64,000 nt of DNA from Poa pratensis (taxonomy: Eukaryota; Streptophyta; Magnoliopsida; Poales; Poaceae): positions 8,250,907 to 8,314,906 of the forward strand of contig CAMZMU010000012.1 of the NCBI GenBank assembly GCA_947311845.1, in the 5' to 3' direction. Position 1 is the first letter of the stretch. The number at the start of each line of letters is the position of its first letter. Under the pieces are notes generated by a model. The model did not search any database. It was given only the letters and a program-made list of their open reading frames with translations, and was not told where the DNA came from. Both the position numbers and the translations under genes were made by a program. Below, piece by piece: positions 1-11,183 of this stretch.

Positions 1-1250
1 GGGGCTACCCTTGGGGATTTGTTACCAATTGAATCTTGCTAGGTTGTGCTTTGGTATTTACCTTGATTTGCCTATTTTCCCCTTTGTGTTCATCACTTGT
101 TCTTGTATTCTTCCCCAAATTCGACCCAAATCCGTGAAGATCGGGACCTACCCCGCATCATCTTCCCTCGCTAGTGGCATGATCCTACACTGTGTAGAAC
201 CGACTCAAATGAGCTGCCCACGGGAGATAGTTTGCATCGAATCGAACCAAGTTGGTGGTGCGCTTAAAATCAAAAAAAAATCAAAAAAGAGTTTGCGGTG
301 CGCTTTGCCAGTGCTCTACACTTTGAACGTACTCAATGGGGACTTTTTTTTAACAAGTCTCAACGGGAACTTGAACCGGCTCCAACAGGTGGGACCCACA
401 ACTTTAGGCATATGTTGGGTCTTTTTTGCTATAATAAAAAGTGTAAGGGGCTTTTCACAAAATGGATAGGAATATCCGTAACATAATCATTAGGTCTAGC
501 TTTGCAAATTGCTCGTATAACTTTATTTATTTAACCTACAACATGTGGGACCCATAACTTCAGGAATTAGTAAGGTCTTACAGTATTTGCACATCCCTCG
601 TATAATTTTAATTTGTTTATTTTTGTCACCGTCAACAGGATGGGACCCACAACTTTAGGAATTAAGGTCTTACATGACATACTAAAAATGTGTAAGGGTG
701 TTTTCGCAAAAATGATGCCACATGGCCGCACTACAATCATTTGGTACTTGTTTTGCTCGTCACTCATATAATTTTGTTTATTTGTATCACCTCCAACATG
801 TAGGGCCCACAATGGCATTTGTAAGGTCTTAGGTGCTATACCAAAAAAGTGTAAATTAAGGGGGTTTTCCCAAAACAAATATGATGCGACATATCTGCAA
901 CATAAACATTTCGAATAGTTTTGCACTTTTTCTATATTTTAGCCACCTCCAACAGGTAGTGCCCTCAACTTTACATTAGCTAGTAAGGTCTTACAAGCTA
1001 GAAAAAATTATAAGGGGGTTTCGCAAAAAAGTTGCGCCAGATTTGGAACCTAATCGTTTGGACTCTACCTAGTTGTGCACACCCCTCGTCTAATTAATTA
1101 GTTTATTTCTGCCACTTTCAACATGTGGGCCCATAACTTTAGTCATTCGCAAGGTCTTATTTATATGTGTGTTATGCCAAAAGTTTGTAAGGTGTTTCAC
1201 AAAAAAGACGCCACACACATGTCTACTTTGTGTTAAATAATGGAGTTTTG
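1..1250 (+). repeat. Degenerate ~150-bp tandem repeat array
   Basis: The stretch is made of diverged copies of one unit. Each copy has a core like CAACAGGTGGGACCCACAAC followed by TAAGGTCTTA, then a tract resembling AAAAGTGTAAGGGGGTTTTC, a segment with CATAATCATTTGG and a TTTTGTTTATTTCTG spacer. I see cores near 385, 541, 636, 790, 947 and 1118, so the period is roughly 100 to 170 bases. The same unit returns at 35990-36600 and, inverted, at 36600-37002 and 48254-48560. No credible ORF runs through it; the ORFs at 11-469, 567-926 and 1090-1557 are chance reading frames. The family is not identified. Confidence 0.75.
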
Positions 1251-2044
1251 TGCCATTCGCGACGAAATTTAACGTACTTGCTTCACAAATTAATAAACGC
1301 TTAGCACTCATACAATACAATAGAATTTCATGAAACAAGGTTTGAATCACCTTTTGAGACTTATTTACCATATCAGCCAAGATGCACATGTGTGCCCAAT
1401 ATGGATGGGTGACACTACCAAAAATCCGTCTATCCGGGACGTTTTTGCGGCGACTTTCCGATAACGTCGAGTGTTTTCGTCGCGGATGTCTAAAAAGTTG
1501 ATTTTGCTCGACGTTTTGGTTCTTTCTTTCATGGTCCGGTTGCGCGTGACGTTTCACACATTTTACGTCGTAGATTTTCTTCCACGGCCCATTAGCCCAA
1601 TTTAATCACAGTTTCCTTCGACGAAACACGCCTTTGTCAGGTATAACGTCGCGAATTTTCGTCCCTCGCCAGGTCGTGCCCTTCCATTACTCGCTGACTG
1701 TCAACGATCACGGCGGTTGGATCCTGGACCCCACCGGTCATAAACTGTTGTAGTTTACAGCCTTGTTTGGGTGAGAGGGCTGCTTCCACATGTTTTGTCC
1801 AACCCCATCTGTCAGATAGTTTTGACCATTTTTTTAGCAACGACCGAGCGTTTGTTGGCTGGACCCCATCTGTCATCGATGGTTGAGGCTCACGGCCGTT
1901 TTGGCCGTTTTTGCCAGAAATTGAATCAACGGAAATACAAGGTGGAGAGAACAGGTGAGACCGAGCACAACAACCCCGTCTTTGAAAAAAAAACAAATAT
2001 TCTACTCCGTCCAATTAATGTTTGTAGGTTGCAAAGGCCCATAG

Positions 2045-2052
2045 TATATAAG
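2045..2052 (+). promoter_or_regulatory. TATA-like box upstream of coiled-coil ORFs
   Basis: TATATAAG lies ~220 bases before the ATG at 2275 and in front of the coiled-coil exon at 2776-3216. It is the only good TATA-like string in this stretch. Its use is inferred from position only. Confidence 0.3.
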
Positions 2053-2274
2053 TGTTGTCATCGGCTTCCGTGCAAGTCCCTTCTATGGTAAGACATCTAC
2101 CTTAGGCCGTCGATTCTAAATGGACGGACCAGATTGCGCGGTGAATGCCAGGAGACGGTTGCCACGTATTAAACTAGCACTGCCAGAACACGTCTACGTC
2201 ATTCCACTATTCACCATCTTCCCCACTCGCCACCACTCGGCGGAGAACTCCCCATTCTACATACCACCTCAGCC

Positions 2275-2457
2275 ATGTCTTCGCATCGTCGAGCTTCAAG
2301 CTGGAAGCAACAGGTAGCTGCGACGATGGCTGAGGAGGCCCGCAAGTCAAAACGCCGTAAGAATATACCGCAAATGGCTCAAGAAGATGGCGGCGAAAAA
2401 TATTGTCCTCTGACGGAGGCAAAAACCCTGCTATCTCTGAGCGAGAACATGAATTGA
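2275..2457 (+). CDS. Possible first exon, basic short ORF
   Basis: An ATG at 2275 opens a 60-residue frame rich in Arg, Lys, Ser and Ala. It starts MSSHRRASSWKQQ and includes KSKRRK, which could act as a nuclear localisation signal. It lies 320 bases before the coiled-coil exon and could be an upstream exon of the same gene, with a donor inside it, for example at CAACAG|GTAGCT near 2312. No homology is recognised. It may be a chance ORF. Confidence 0.25.
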   Translation: MSSHRRASSWKQQVAATMAEEARKSKRRKNIPQMAQEDGGEKYCPLTEAKTLLSLSENMN

Positions 2458-2775
2458 AGACGGGGGATAACTCCACCTCGAGTCACGTCCGAGAAGATGC
2501 CCGGTACATTTCAATATCCATGAAGTATAATTTCTTTGGTAGAAACATGTCCCAATATACATTAAACTGAAGTCACTTGTACATATCTCAGAGCCAGCGG
2601 CTCGAACAACGGCAATCCAGACCAAGAACAAAGTACAAATGTTGAAGCGGGAGACAAACAATCATTCGAGAACGTCGTCCTCACTCTCCCACACAGCGAG
2701 GTCTGAACTATCCAATTTGTTGTTCTATTCCTCATATTCGGACAAATCTCACTACTAATTAATAACTGCCTGCAG

Positions 2776-3216
2776 GAAGCCAGGGCTACAATCAAAGCCA
2801 AGGAGGCTAAGGCAAATGAATGGTGCGCCACGCTTCTGAACAATAACAAGATCCTGAAAACAGAGTGTGCACGCCTCCGTGACGATTTGGAGCTACAGAG
2901 GAAGGCGTCTAAAAAGATTGCGAATGAAGCAGCAAACCTTCATGCGGACCGCACCAAACTACGGAATGAGGTAGCCAACTTGAAGAGGCTAAACAATATG
3001 AGTTATGAAACAAAGGACAAGGCGATACACCTGATCAAGGAGCTTGTGGAAGAGAAGAGGAACCTCCAGATGCAGTATGAAAACCTTTATCGTGAGAAAA
3101 TCAAGATGATGGAGGAACACCATCATGATTTTGGTATTGCATCTATAAACCGAGATGGAGGTAGTACAACTTTGCTCCCTCCTTACTTATTGCATGCCAC
3201 AACATCAAGTTGTTGA
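2776..3216 (+). CDS. Coiled-coil protein, C-terminal exon (unknown function)
   Basis: A frame of 146 residues is open from a good acceptor (CTGCCTGCAG just before 2776) to a TGA at 3214-3216. It has no ATG near its start, so it reads as an internal or terminal exon. Residues ~1-125 are almost entirely heptad-like (Leu, Ile and Ala alternating with Lys, Glu and Arg), which predicts a long coiled coil. The tail ends in a Gly/Ser/Thr/Leu-rich stretch. No transposase or catalytic motif is visible. The neighbours are a CACTA-like terminus upstream and a truncated Athila LTR 46 bases downstream. It could be the second ORF of a CACTA element or a captured host gene fragment. Confidence 0.45.
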   Translation, partial: EARATIKAKEAKANEWCATLLNNNKILKTECARLRDDLELQRKASKKIANEAANLHADRTKLRNEVANLKRLNNMSYETKDKAIHLIKELVEEKRNLQMQYENLYREKIKMMEEHHHDFGIASINRDGGSTTLLPPYLLHATTSSC

Positions 3217-3261
3217 ATTGTATATGTGAATTATACTAGCCCTTCCTATCAGTTCGGACTG

Positions 3262-4084
3262 TACTCCCTCTTGGAGTTACAAGCATCTACTTGGCCAGAG
3301 CATCTACTAGTAACGAAGAGCATGCAAGATCATAAACAACATATAAAGATAGATTGATAATCAACTTGATCATAGTATCAATATTCATCGGATCCCAACA
3401 AACACGACATGTAGCAATACAATAAGATGATCTTGATCATGATAGGCAGCTCACAAGATCTAAACATGATAGCACAAAGTGGATAGACAACCATCTAGCT
3501 ACTACTATGGACCGTAGTCCAAGGATGAACTACTCACGCATCACTCCGGAGGCAGGCATGGCGATGTAGAGCCCTCCGGTGATGATCTCCCCTCCGGCAG
3601 AGTGTCGGGAAGAGCTTCAGAACCCTCCCGAGCTAGAGTTGACGATGGCGGCGGCTCTGGAACTTTTCGTGGAATAATGCTCGGGTGTTTAGGATTTTCG
3701 GGGCAGAGGAATAAATAGGCGAAGGGGCGGCATCGGAGGGCAACCGAGGGCCCACGCCACCCCTCGGCGCGCCTGGCATGGTGGCCGCGCCCTAGGGTGG
3801 CGTGGCCGCCCTCTGGCGCCTCGCCGTCTCCCCTTTGGACTCCGTGGATGTGTCGGTGAAATATTTATGTACGTTGATCTTTGTCCAATTCCGAGAATAT
3901 TCTCCGACTAGCTTTTCTGAAACGGAAAAACAGCAGAAAACAGGAACTGGCACTGTGGCATCTTGTTAATAGGTTAGTCCCAGAAAATGCATAAAAATGC
4001 TATGAAGTGTATATAAAACATATAACAACAGGCATAATATCAACATGGAACATCAAAAATTATAGATACGTTTGAGACGTATCA
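3262..4084 (-). repeat. E1 3' LTR, truncated
   Basis: The stretch matches 34772-35598 of the 5' LTR with scattered substitutions and ends at the same ...GAGACGTATCA. The match starts abruptly at TACTCCCTC, so the distal ~730 bases are missing. The junction with the coiled-coil segment was therefore produced by deletion or recombination, not by clean integration. Confidence 0.85.
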
Positions 4085-6633
4085 GCATCCCCAAGCTTAG
4101 TTCCTACTCGTCCTCGAGTAGATAAACGATAAAACAATATAATTTTTTAGGTGACATGCTACCACACAATTCTTATCAAATAATAGTTTAAAACACATGT
4201 GAATGAATGAAGTGATCCAAGTCAATGGTCTATAGTTTGCTGCTAAATAAGTAATGAGTAAACAACTGAATCATATGAGCAAAACTTTTCATGAATAGAA
4301 CTTTGGAGACATTGGATCCATAAGTTTTGCATAAGAGTTAACTCACAAAGCAATAATTTCAAAGTAAAAGGTATTTGACCAACACAAAGGAAGATTTTAG
4401 TTTTAGCATTTGCTTCAACCTCAACATATTTATCTCATGGATATTGTCAATACAAAGCCAATATAATCAGTCAAATACGCTAGCTATAACAATTGTTGTA
4501 CCAAAGTTGACACTAGTGTTTGCTTGTGGAGATAGAAAGAAGTAGGAAAACTGACTCAACATAAAAGTAAAAGAAAGGCCCTTCGCAGAGGGAAGCAGGG
4601 ATTAAATCATGTGCTAGAGTTTTTAGTTTTTGAAATCATATAGAGAGTAAAAATAATGTTTTGAGTGGTGTATGCTAATTGGTCAATGAATCAGTAGTAG
4701 ACAGTATGATATGACCCTTGTCAACCAGACTTTTTGAGAGCGGCTCCCATGAAGGACGTTATTTCTACCAGCAAGGCAGATCATCCTTCTTTCTCTTTTG
4801 TTTACACATGCAGATGTTTCACTAAAGGCTCAGTTGACAAAATGTGAAGAGATTAAGCGGTTAAAGTTGTAATTAATTGGGACTGGGCACCCCGTTGCCA
4901 GCTTTTTTGCTAAATTAATAGATAAGCGGATGTATATGCCGCTAGTCTGGAGGTAAAGCCTGATTGACAAGTGAAATAAAGACGTCTACCACGTCCTCAT
5001 GAGCTTGGTAAACAGTGACACAAAAAGGAGAAATAATTTTTTTGAATAGTTTAATGGTAGCACATGAAAAATTTACTTGGAGTGGCAGGAAAATACCACA
5101 TATAGGTAGGTATGGTGGACACAGATGGCATGGATTTTGGCTCAAGGATTTGGATGCACGAGAAGCATTCCCTCTCAGTACAGAGTTTAGTCTAGCAAGG
5201 TTATTTAAGCAAACACAAACTATCAACCGGTACAACAAGAACTTATATGATAACATATCAGAAACATTATAAGACTCCACACTGTCTTCCTTGTTAACCA
5301 AACCCTTTTACTAGAAAATATCTATACCTTGGAATTACCACTTATACAAACCAAATTTCAACAAGCTTTACGGCAGTTCTCCACTAATGGGCTTTGCTTA
5401 CATGATACAAAAGCTTAAACATGACCTACTTAGTAACTCAAAACAATGGACAAGTATCAAATTATCCAAGATAGTGATCTACAAGAGTATGTAAGCGTTT
5501 TCCATTATGCCATTACCACACGCAACATTTTCTGTTCCAACCAAACACTAATCAACTTATTTAAACAACTCTCCAAACAAATATAAGTGAAGCAAGAGAG
5601 TACTTTATTTAAAAGAATTAATAGCTCTGAACAAGAGATACATGAAAACAAGAGCTAAAAGCTCAACAACGCTAGATGTGAATACTCAACAAGTATAAGT
5701 GAAGAATAGGAGTATTCTAATGAAAAAGCGGAGCATGTCTCTCTCCCAAACAAGAATTCTAGGATCCAACAAGTTGCGATCAGGAAATAAAACATAAACA
5801 AACAAAAAATAAAACCACACAGACGCTCCAAGAACATCACATATGATGTGAAGAAATTAAAATATAGTCTCACTAGAAATGACCTGATACTTTGTCGATG
5901 AAGAAGGGATGCCTTGGGCATCCCCAAGCTTTGACGCTTGAGTCTTCTTGAAATATGTTGGGGAGATCCATGGGAGCCTCCCCAAGCTTAAGCTCTTCAC
6001 TCTTCTTGATCTTATTATATCACCCTTCTCTCTTGACACTTGAAAACTTCCTTCACCCCAAACTCAACATAATTCTCATTAGAGGGTTAGTGCATCAAAT
6101 CAAAAACTCACATGTTCTGTAACACGCAAACATGACCATCATTTTAAACATTAGCTACTGTTACTAGCCTTATGTGAAGCTCTTCCACCCTTAAAGAATT
6201 CCACCTAACACTTGTAATAGAGAGAATGCAAAACAAAACACAGAATTTGTCCAAATCAGAACAGTCCGTAAAGACGAATTGTTTCGAGGAACTTACGGTA
6301 CTCAGATAAAAAACGTTGAACTAAGGAAAGATGCGAACATATATCAGGAGTATGCATAAAAATTTGCAGATTTAAATCACGTTCCTATAATTTTAGGAAT
6401 TTCGTACAGTGAACAGCAGAAATCTGTTCCTGTGCAGTAATCCCAATTTAGCATCATCTTATCATTAGAGACTTTTCTTGGCACAACTATACGATAAAGT
6501 AAAGATACAAAGGAGTTGTACAGAATAAACTAACTCCTTGACTCAAAAAAAGAAAAATTGCAGAAAAAATAAAATGGGTTGCCTCCCATAAGGGCTTCTC
6601 TTTAACGCCTTTTAGCTAGGCACAAAGCATGCA
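4085..6633 (-). other. E1 non-coding internal region
   Basis: There is no credible ORF on either strand. The region next to the LTR (CTAAGCTTGGGGATGC on the minus strand) is the usual 3' end of grass Athila internal domains and stands where the polypurine tract should be. The AGCTTGGGGATGCC-type motif recurs near 5915 and 5975. Bases 4085-5560 are closely repeated in E9 at 61274-62691, which confirms shared element origin. This is where reverse transcriptase, RNase H and integrase would lie in an autonomous Athila; they are absent. Confidence 0.75.
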
Positions 6634-7937
6634 TCAAGTATTACCAAGCGTAGAAACATCAAAATCATAGTTTGTTCGAATAATAGAGTCAAAAGGTGGT
6701 TTCATCTTCTTCCTAGGAAAGTGTTCCATACCTTTCTTGAGCGGGAATTGATATTTTATATTCCCCTCTTTCATATCAATAATAGCACCAACAGTTCTAA
6801 GAAAAGGTCTTCCGAGCAGAATAGGACAAGAAGGATTGCATTTAATATCCAAAACAACAAAATCAATAGGAACATGGTTGTTGTTAACCATAATAAGAAC
6901 ATCATCAACTCTACCCACAGGTTTCTTTATAGTAGCATCAGCAAGGTGAACATCCAAATAACAATTTCCCAATGGTGCTAGATCAAGCATATCATAAAGC
7001 TTTTAGGAATAACAGAAATACTAGCACCAAGATCACACAAAGCATTGCAATCAAAATCATTCAATTTCATTTTAATGATGGGCTCCCAACCATCTTCTAA
7101 CTTTCTAGGGATGGATGCTTCTCGTTTTAATTTCTCTTCCCTAGCATGCATGAGAGCATTAGTAATATGCTTAGCAAAAGCCATGTTTATTTCACTAGCT
7201 TTAGGACTTCTAGCTAGCTTTTGCAAGAACATAATGAGTTCAGAAAGATTGCAACCATCAAAATCAAAATTATTATCATCAAAGGTAATGGAACCATTAT
7301 CTCCTACACTTCGAAAAATTTCAGCACTTTTATCAAGAACAGTTTCAGTGTTATCAGGCAATTTAAACCGTTTTGCAACAGAAGTAGAGACATTCCCAAC
7401 ACCAATTATCTTACCATTAACAGTAGGAGGTTTAATATAACTTGAGGCTACAGCTTTTTCAGTGGTAGAAATAGTACAAACTCTAGCAATACTATTCTTT
7501 TTAGTAATTTCAGCCTCTCTTTCCCACCTAGGATGCAACTCGGCTAACATCCTGACATTGTTATCAATTTTAATTTGCATAACATTAAGAGTTTTGTTCT
7601 CTTTAACATCATGAGGCATATTCTTTATTTTTAGAAATTCAACATCAAGGGCAAGGCTATCAACCTTAGAAGCAAGACTATCAATTTTCCCTAGTTTTTC
7701 CTCAACAGTTTTATTGAAAGCAGTTTGTGTGCTAATAAAATCCTTAAGCATAATTTCAAGATCAGAGGGCACACTTTTATTATTGTTGTAGGAATTACCA
7801 TAAGAATTACCGTAACCATTGCCACTATTAGAAGGATAAGGCTTATAATTACTATTAGCAAAATTATTCCTATAAGTATTGTTGTTGAAGTTATTATTTT
7901 TAATGAAGTTCACATCAACACACTCTTCTTGAGAAAC
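6634..7937 (-). pseudogene. gag-pr: E1 gag C-terminal part and aspartic protease region
   Basis: The minus-strand frame continues Athila Gag: an Asn/Tyr/Gly-rich tract (residues such as YGNSYGNSYNNN), a helical segment, then the protease core with CDLGASISVIPKS and, in a second frame, ILLGRPFLRT. A frameshift near 6980 separates those two protease motifs. The frame ends with STLGNT and a stop at 6634. Protease would process the Gag polyprotein in virus-like particles; the frameshift makes this copy inactive. The upstream part continues beyond the MITE at 8546. Confidence 0.8.
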
Positions 7938-7945
7938 CAAAGAAG

Positions 7946-8537
7946 TAGGGGTGTAAACGGATCGGATCGGATCGGATTTTACCTCTACCATATCCTTTAC
8001 CATATTTTTTTCTCGGATTCGGATCGGATCGGATAATGAACGGTTGCGGATTCGGGGGCGGATAGATATAATCACGGATTCGGAACGGAAATGGAGCGGA
8101 TTCGGCGCGGAAAGAAAATTAGTCGGATCGGTATGCGCAATGTATATCATCAAGCCACATAACCAAAAATAATAGCTCAACAACATAATAATCTAACAAA
8201 GTTATACTCCATAGTATGTAGAATGACCATGCAAGGGAGTCGTTGTTCAACAAATGAGCTCCACAACTCACTAAATACAAATTGTGCTCTATTAGTTTAG
8301 ACATTTCGGTAGAAAATCGGATTATTCGGATTATACCCATCGGATAATCCTAACTAATATTCGGATAATCCATATTCGGATGCTATTTTTCATACCATAT
8401 CCTATACCGTATCCGGGTGTTCAATTCGGAATCGGATATCCTTATCCGGCAAATTCTTCGGAATCGGATATGGATTCTTTAAAACAGATTCGGCGACGGA
8501 TTCGGTGCGGAAATTATCCTATCCGTTTACACCCCTA
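7946..8537. mobile_element. hAT-like MITE with 17-bp TIRs and 8-bp TSD
   Basis: The 592-bp insert has perfect 17-base terminal inverted repeats starting TAGGGGTGTAAACGGAT and is flanked by identical 8-base duplications CAAAGAAG (7938-7945 and 8538-8545). An 8-base duplication and a TAGGGGTG terminus are typical of hAT elements. Both ends carry clusters of CGGAT and ATTCGG subterminal repeats. The interior has no transposase, so movement would need a hAT transposase in trans. It splits the E1 gag frame; gag similarity resumes directly on each side. Confidence 0.9.
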
Positions 8538-8545
8538 CAAAGAAG

Positions 8546-8881
8546 CTAAAGGAACATTATTTGGATCAACATGCACTTGACCATTCGAAAGCATAGACAT
8601 AATAGTATCAACTTTATCACTCAAGGAAGAGATTTCTTCAACAGAATTTACCTTCTTACCTGTCGGAGCCCTCTCGGTGTGCCACTCAGAATAATATATC
8701 ATCATATCATCAAGAAGCTTTGTTGCAGCACCAAAGTGATGGACATAAAGGTCCCTCCAGCAGCCGAATCGAATAAATTCCTCGAAGAAAAATTTAATAC
8801 TGCATAAAAGGTTTGGATGATCATCCAAGTAGTCAGTCCATGAGTGGAACCAATGACTTCATTATCTCATGCTTGAGCAAC
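8546..8881 (-). pseudogene. gag: E1 gag central part
   Basis: This minus-strand segment carries Athila Gag residues such as TKLLDDMMIYYSEWHTERAP and ends DPNNVPLASL at the MITE. Its translation needs more than one frame, and an in-frame TGA is visible near 8870. It is bounded on the right by the ATGTT target duplication of E2 (8882-8886); gag resumes beyond E2 at 33403. Confidence 0.75.
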
Positions 8882-8886
8882 ATGTT

Positions 8887-9385
8887 TGATACGGGCACGA
8901 CGGAGGAGGTGAAGCCCAATTTCAGGACTCCACCAAGCTAGATGTATTAGTCGTGTGTTGCTATTTTAAATAATTAGAGTTTTTAATAATTATGAGTTTG
9001 CGCTTGGTTTGGGCCTGTCCAACCAAGTCAAGGTAGGGTCCACTAGTAGCGTGGTACTGTAGCGCGGTACTGTAGCACCCCTCCATATAAGGCTAGGGGC
9101 TGAGAGTTAGAAGGGGTTCAGAAATTTAGGTTAAAAACTATCTCGTGTGAGAGGTGTATCTTCCCTCCGAGGAAACGGCGCTGCCGTGTTATCAATAAAG
9201 ATTGCTGCGGACCTTCTTGTGTTCATCAAGGATTGTCGTGCTTTGGTTTGAGGCGTGGTGATCTCCATCACGTTGCTTGCTGGATTTATTCCCCACCTTC
9301 AGGTGACGCCATTGGTGTTGTTGGAAGGATTTATCGTTCGGGTTACTCGCTGTGAAAGATCGGGAAAAAATCAGAGGATCACCCC
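8887..9385 (+). repeat. E2 5' LTR, main part (split by E3)
   Basis: It begins TGATACGGGCACGACGGAGG and matches 32859-33384. It contains a short GTAGCGYGGTACT repeat followed by a CCATATAAGG TATA-like box near 9085-9094. The LTR is broken by E3, and its last 14 bases lie at 30253-30266. The ACCCC at 9381-9385 is duplicated at 30248-30252. Confidence 0.9.
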
Positions 9386-10330
9386 TGTCGTGTCTCGTTG
9401 CACGGACACCGGGAGTATAGGATACCCCCTTTTAGGTTCGGCACGGGGCGCGAAGGAGGCTGAGAATCGTCTTCTTGGGCGGAGTCTAGATCAAGCTCTC
9501 CTCTCCACGATCAAAGCATGCAACCAAAGGGACACAAGGAGCTACCCAGGTTCAGGCCGCCCGGAGGCTAAAAGCCCTACTCTGCATGTCTGGATTGATG
9601 AGTTCTTCATAGTGTGGCTTACAATGGAACCTCCCGGGCAGGGTACCCGGAAGGGTTTTGGCCCGAGGTAGAAGAAGGACAGATCCTGACCCGGAGGAGA
9701 TAACCTTCCTCTCTACCTCCGCAGCCCTAGTCTAGTCTTGCTCTGGTTCTCCCTCTTTTCTCCCCCTTTCTTGTGCTTGTTTATCTTCTCTCCCCCTCCT
9801 CCCGTGCCTTGGTCCTCCTTTTATAGGCTAAGGGGTTGCCACAGGGTCACGTGAGGAGGATGAGGGACCTTCGGGGTGAAGGACCCTCCTCATCTAGTTT
9901 AGGGGGAGACGTGGCCTCTCCTCAGCCTAGCGTCTCCTCTGGGTTAGGTGGGAGCGTCCGCCTTGGGGTGGACAGGAGCTGACACCACCACGGGACGTGC
10001 TTCCCGCCCGCGCTGCCTTCGCCTTGCTGCCCAAGTCTTCCGTGGTGAGGTGGAGTGCTTATCCACAGGAACGTAGGAAGTACCCGGGAGGGAGCCTGGC
10101 CTCCTGCCGGGAACTCGGGCTCTCGGGTCCTTCCTGGCCTTCTCGCTTGATTCGGGGACCCGGAAGGTCCCCAGGACCGGAGCCCTTAGTCGTCGTTGGC
10201 CATGTGCGTCTTGACGGTGAACCCGCCAGCTTGACTTGAGTCTTGGTCTTGTCCATCTTCATCTTGGGCCCACATGGGGTGGACCCACTTTGGCAGTACT
10301 AGGGGAACCCCATGTTCCACTGTTGCGACA
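9386..10330 (-). repeat. E3 3' LTR
   Basis: It spans TGTCGTGTCTCG to CACTGTTGCGACA on the plus strand and is almost identical to 29302-30247. ORFs inside (9255-9671, 9997-10239) are not protein genes; the same frames recur in the other LTR. Confidence 0.93.
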
Positions 10331-10510
10331 GAGGCCATGGCCTAAAGATAGGTCAAAGTGGGTCCCGGGTACCTGGTCTTCTCAGCTCCGCTTCACTGAT
10401 GGTCTTGAAGGTCTTGGAGTTACTCCGCTCGGGGGAATAACTGCGAGGGCCCCCTCGATTCCCACTAACGGAAGAACCGAGGAGACGCGTGGCAGAGGCA
10501 CTCCCGCGGC

Positions 10511-10518
10511 TATAAAAG
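10511..10518 (+). promoter_or_regulatory. TATA box of the antisense B3 gene
   Basis: TATAAAAG in GGCTATAAAAGCG lies 85 bases before the ATG at 10596. It is followed by a pyrimidine-rich stretch like a plant transcription start and 5' leader. It is on the strand opposite to gag-pol and outside the LTR, so it would serve a separate transcript. Confidence 0.6.
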
Positions 10519-10595
10519 CGAGGCGCACCCCTAGCTTTTTCGGTAATCTTCTTCCTTGGTCCAACTCCAGGCCTCCCCACAAGCTGCCAGCGCCA

Positions 10596-11183
10596 ATGGC
10601 GAGAGCGAAGAGAGGAGTTGGGCGCCCTCGTACTTCTTCAGCTGCTGCGGAGAGTGGCCCCTCCACTCGTGGTCGAGCTGTTCCGCGAGGTCGTGGGATT
10701 CGCGGTCGCGGCGGCCGTGGAGGCCGCGGCACCGCTGCCCCTCTTCCAAGGAGCATGGTTCATACCAGCTTCGCGCCGTTCGAGTTCGCCGTGGATCTGA
10801 ACCGCAGGCCTCGCAGCCGGCTTCTCTTGCCGGATTCCTTCGCGATGGCGACGGAGGACATCGGACCCTCCGGCTTCTGGCTGCAGGTGGAAGGCTGCCC
10901 CAATGGCCCCTCCTGGGCCATGGCGGAGCGCACCACTGACGGCGCCCTGCTTCTGGGTCCGGGGTGGAAGTCGTTCTCCCGTGCCCGCCGCCTGTCCAGG
11001 GGGCAGTGCTTGGTGTTCCGGTACGACGGAGATGCTACGCTCTCCGTGAAGATCTTCGGTGTCGATGGCGGACGCGTGGAGTGCTGCATGGAGAGCAGCA
11101 GCGGCAGCTCGAGCTCCTACGACGAGGATGAAGATGAGGAAAACTCATCTGACATCAAGGTCGAGGGGAGCTCGTCTTCCTGA
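10596..11183 (+). CDS. Antisense B3-domain protein with AT-hook-like N-terminus
   Basis: The 195-residue protein is encoded opposite to E3 gag-pol between integrase and 3' LTR. I chose the ATG at 10596 (context GCCAATGGCG) because a TATA box stands 85 bases upstream; the frame is open further up but into the LTR side. Residues 4-13 (AKRGVGRPRT) look like an AT-hook. Residues 30-45 are RG-rich. Residues ~60-165 fit a B3 DNA-binding domain: LPDSFA at 79-83, GPGWKSFSR near 121-129, then a Leu-Gly-Leu-Phe-Arg-Tyr-Gly pattern and VKIFGVDGG near 151-159. The tail is Ser- and Asp/Glu-rich with a possible SUMO site IKVE. A nuclear DNA-binding role is inferred. The frame is intact while gag-pol is broken. 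Confidence 0.72.
   Translation: MARAKRGVGRPRTSSAAAESGPSTRGRAVPRGRGIRGRGGRGGRGTAAPLPRSMVHTSFAPFEFAVDLNRRPRSRLLLPDSFAMATEDIGPSGFWLQVEGCPNGPSWAMAERTTDGALLLGPGWKSFSRARRLSRGQCLVFRYDGDATLSVKIFGVDGGRVECCMESSSGSSSSYDEDEDEENSSDIKVEGSSSS

Larger units (their letters stand above)
1413..3261. mobile_element. CACTA-like transposon, left terminus and partial body
   Basis: Position 1413 starts CACTACCAAAAATCCG, the form of a cereal CACTA terminal inverted repeat. Over the next ~270 bases there are many copies of short ACGTCG, CGACG and CGTCG motifs in both orientations, like the subterminal transposase-binding repeats of CACTA elements. No matching right end (reading ...TGGTAGTG) was found, so the element would be cut off at the junction with the Athila LTR at 3262. 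The body carries a TATA-like box and a coiled-coil ORF but no recognisable TNP2 transposase. Bases 1680-2044 hold nothing else I can name. The assignment rests on the terminus alone. Confidence 0.4.

Noticed and set aside
11..469. 152-residue ORF at the window start
   Set aside because: It spans degenerate tandem repeats that occur elsewhere without the frame; composition is not protein-like.
9255..9671. 138-residue plus-strand ORF across the E2/E3 junction
   Set aside because: It runs from the E2 LTR into the E3 LTR across an insertion site, so it cannot be an evolved gene.
10236..10595. Extending the B3 gene upstream to the first in-frame ATG at 10236
   Set aside because: This would place the start inside the E3 LTR and upstream of the TATA box. 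The ATG at 10596 has better context and position.
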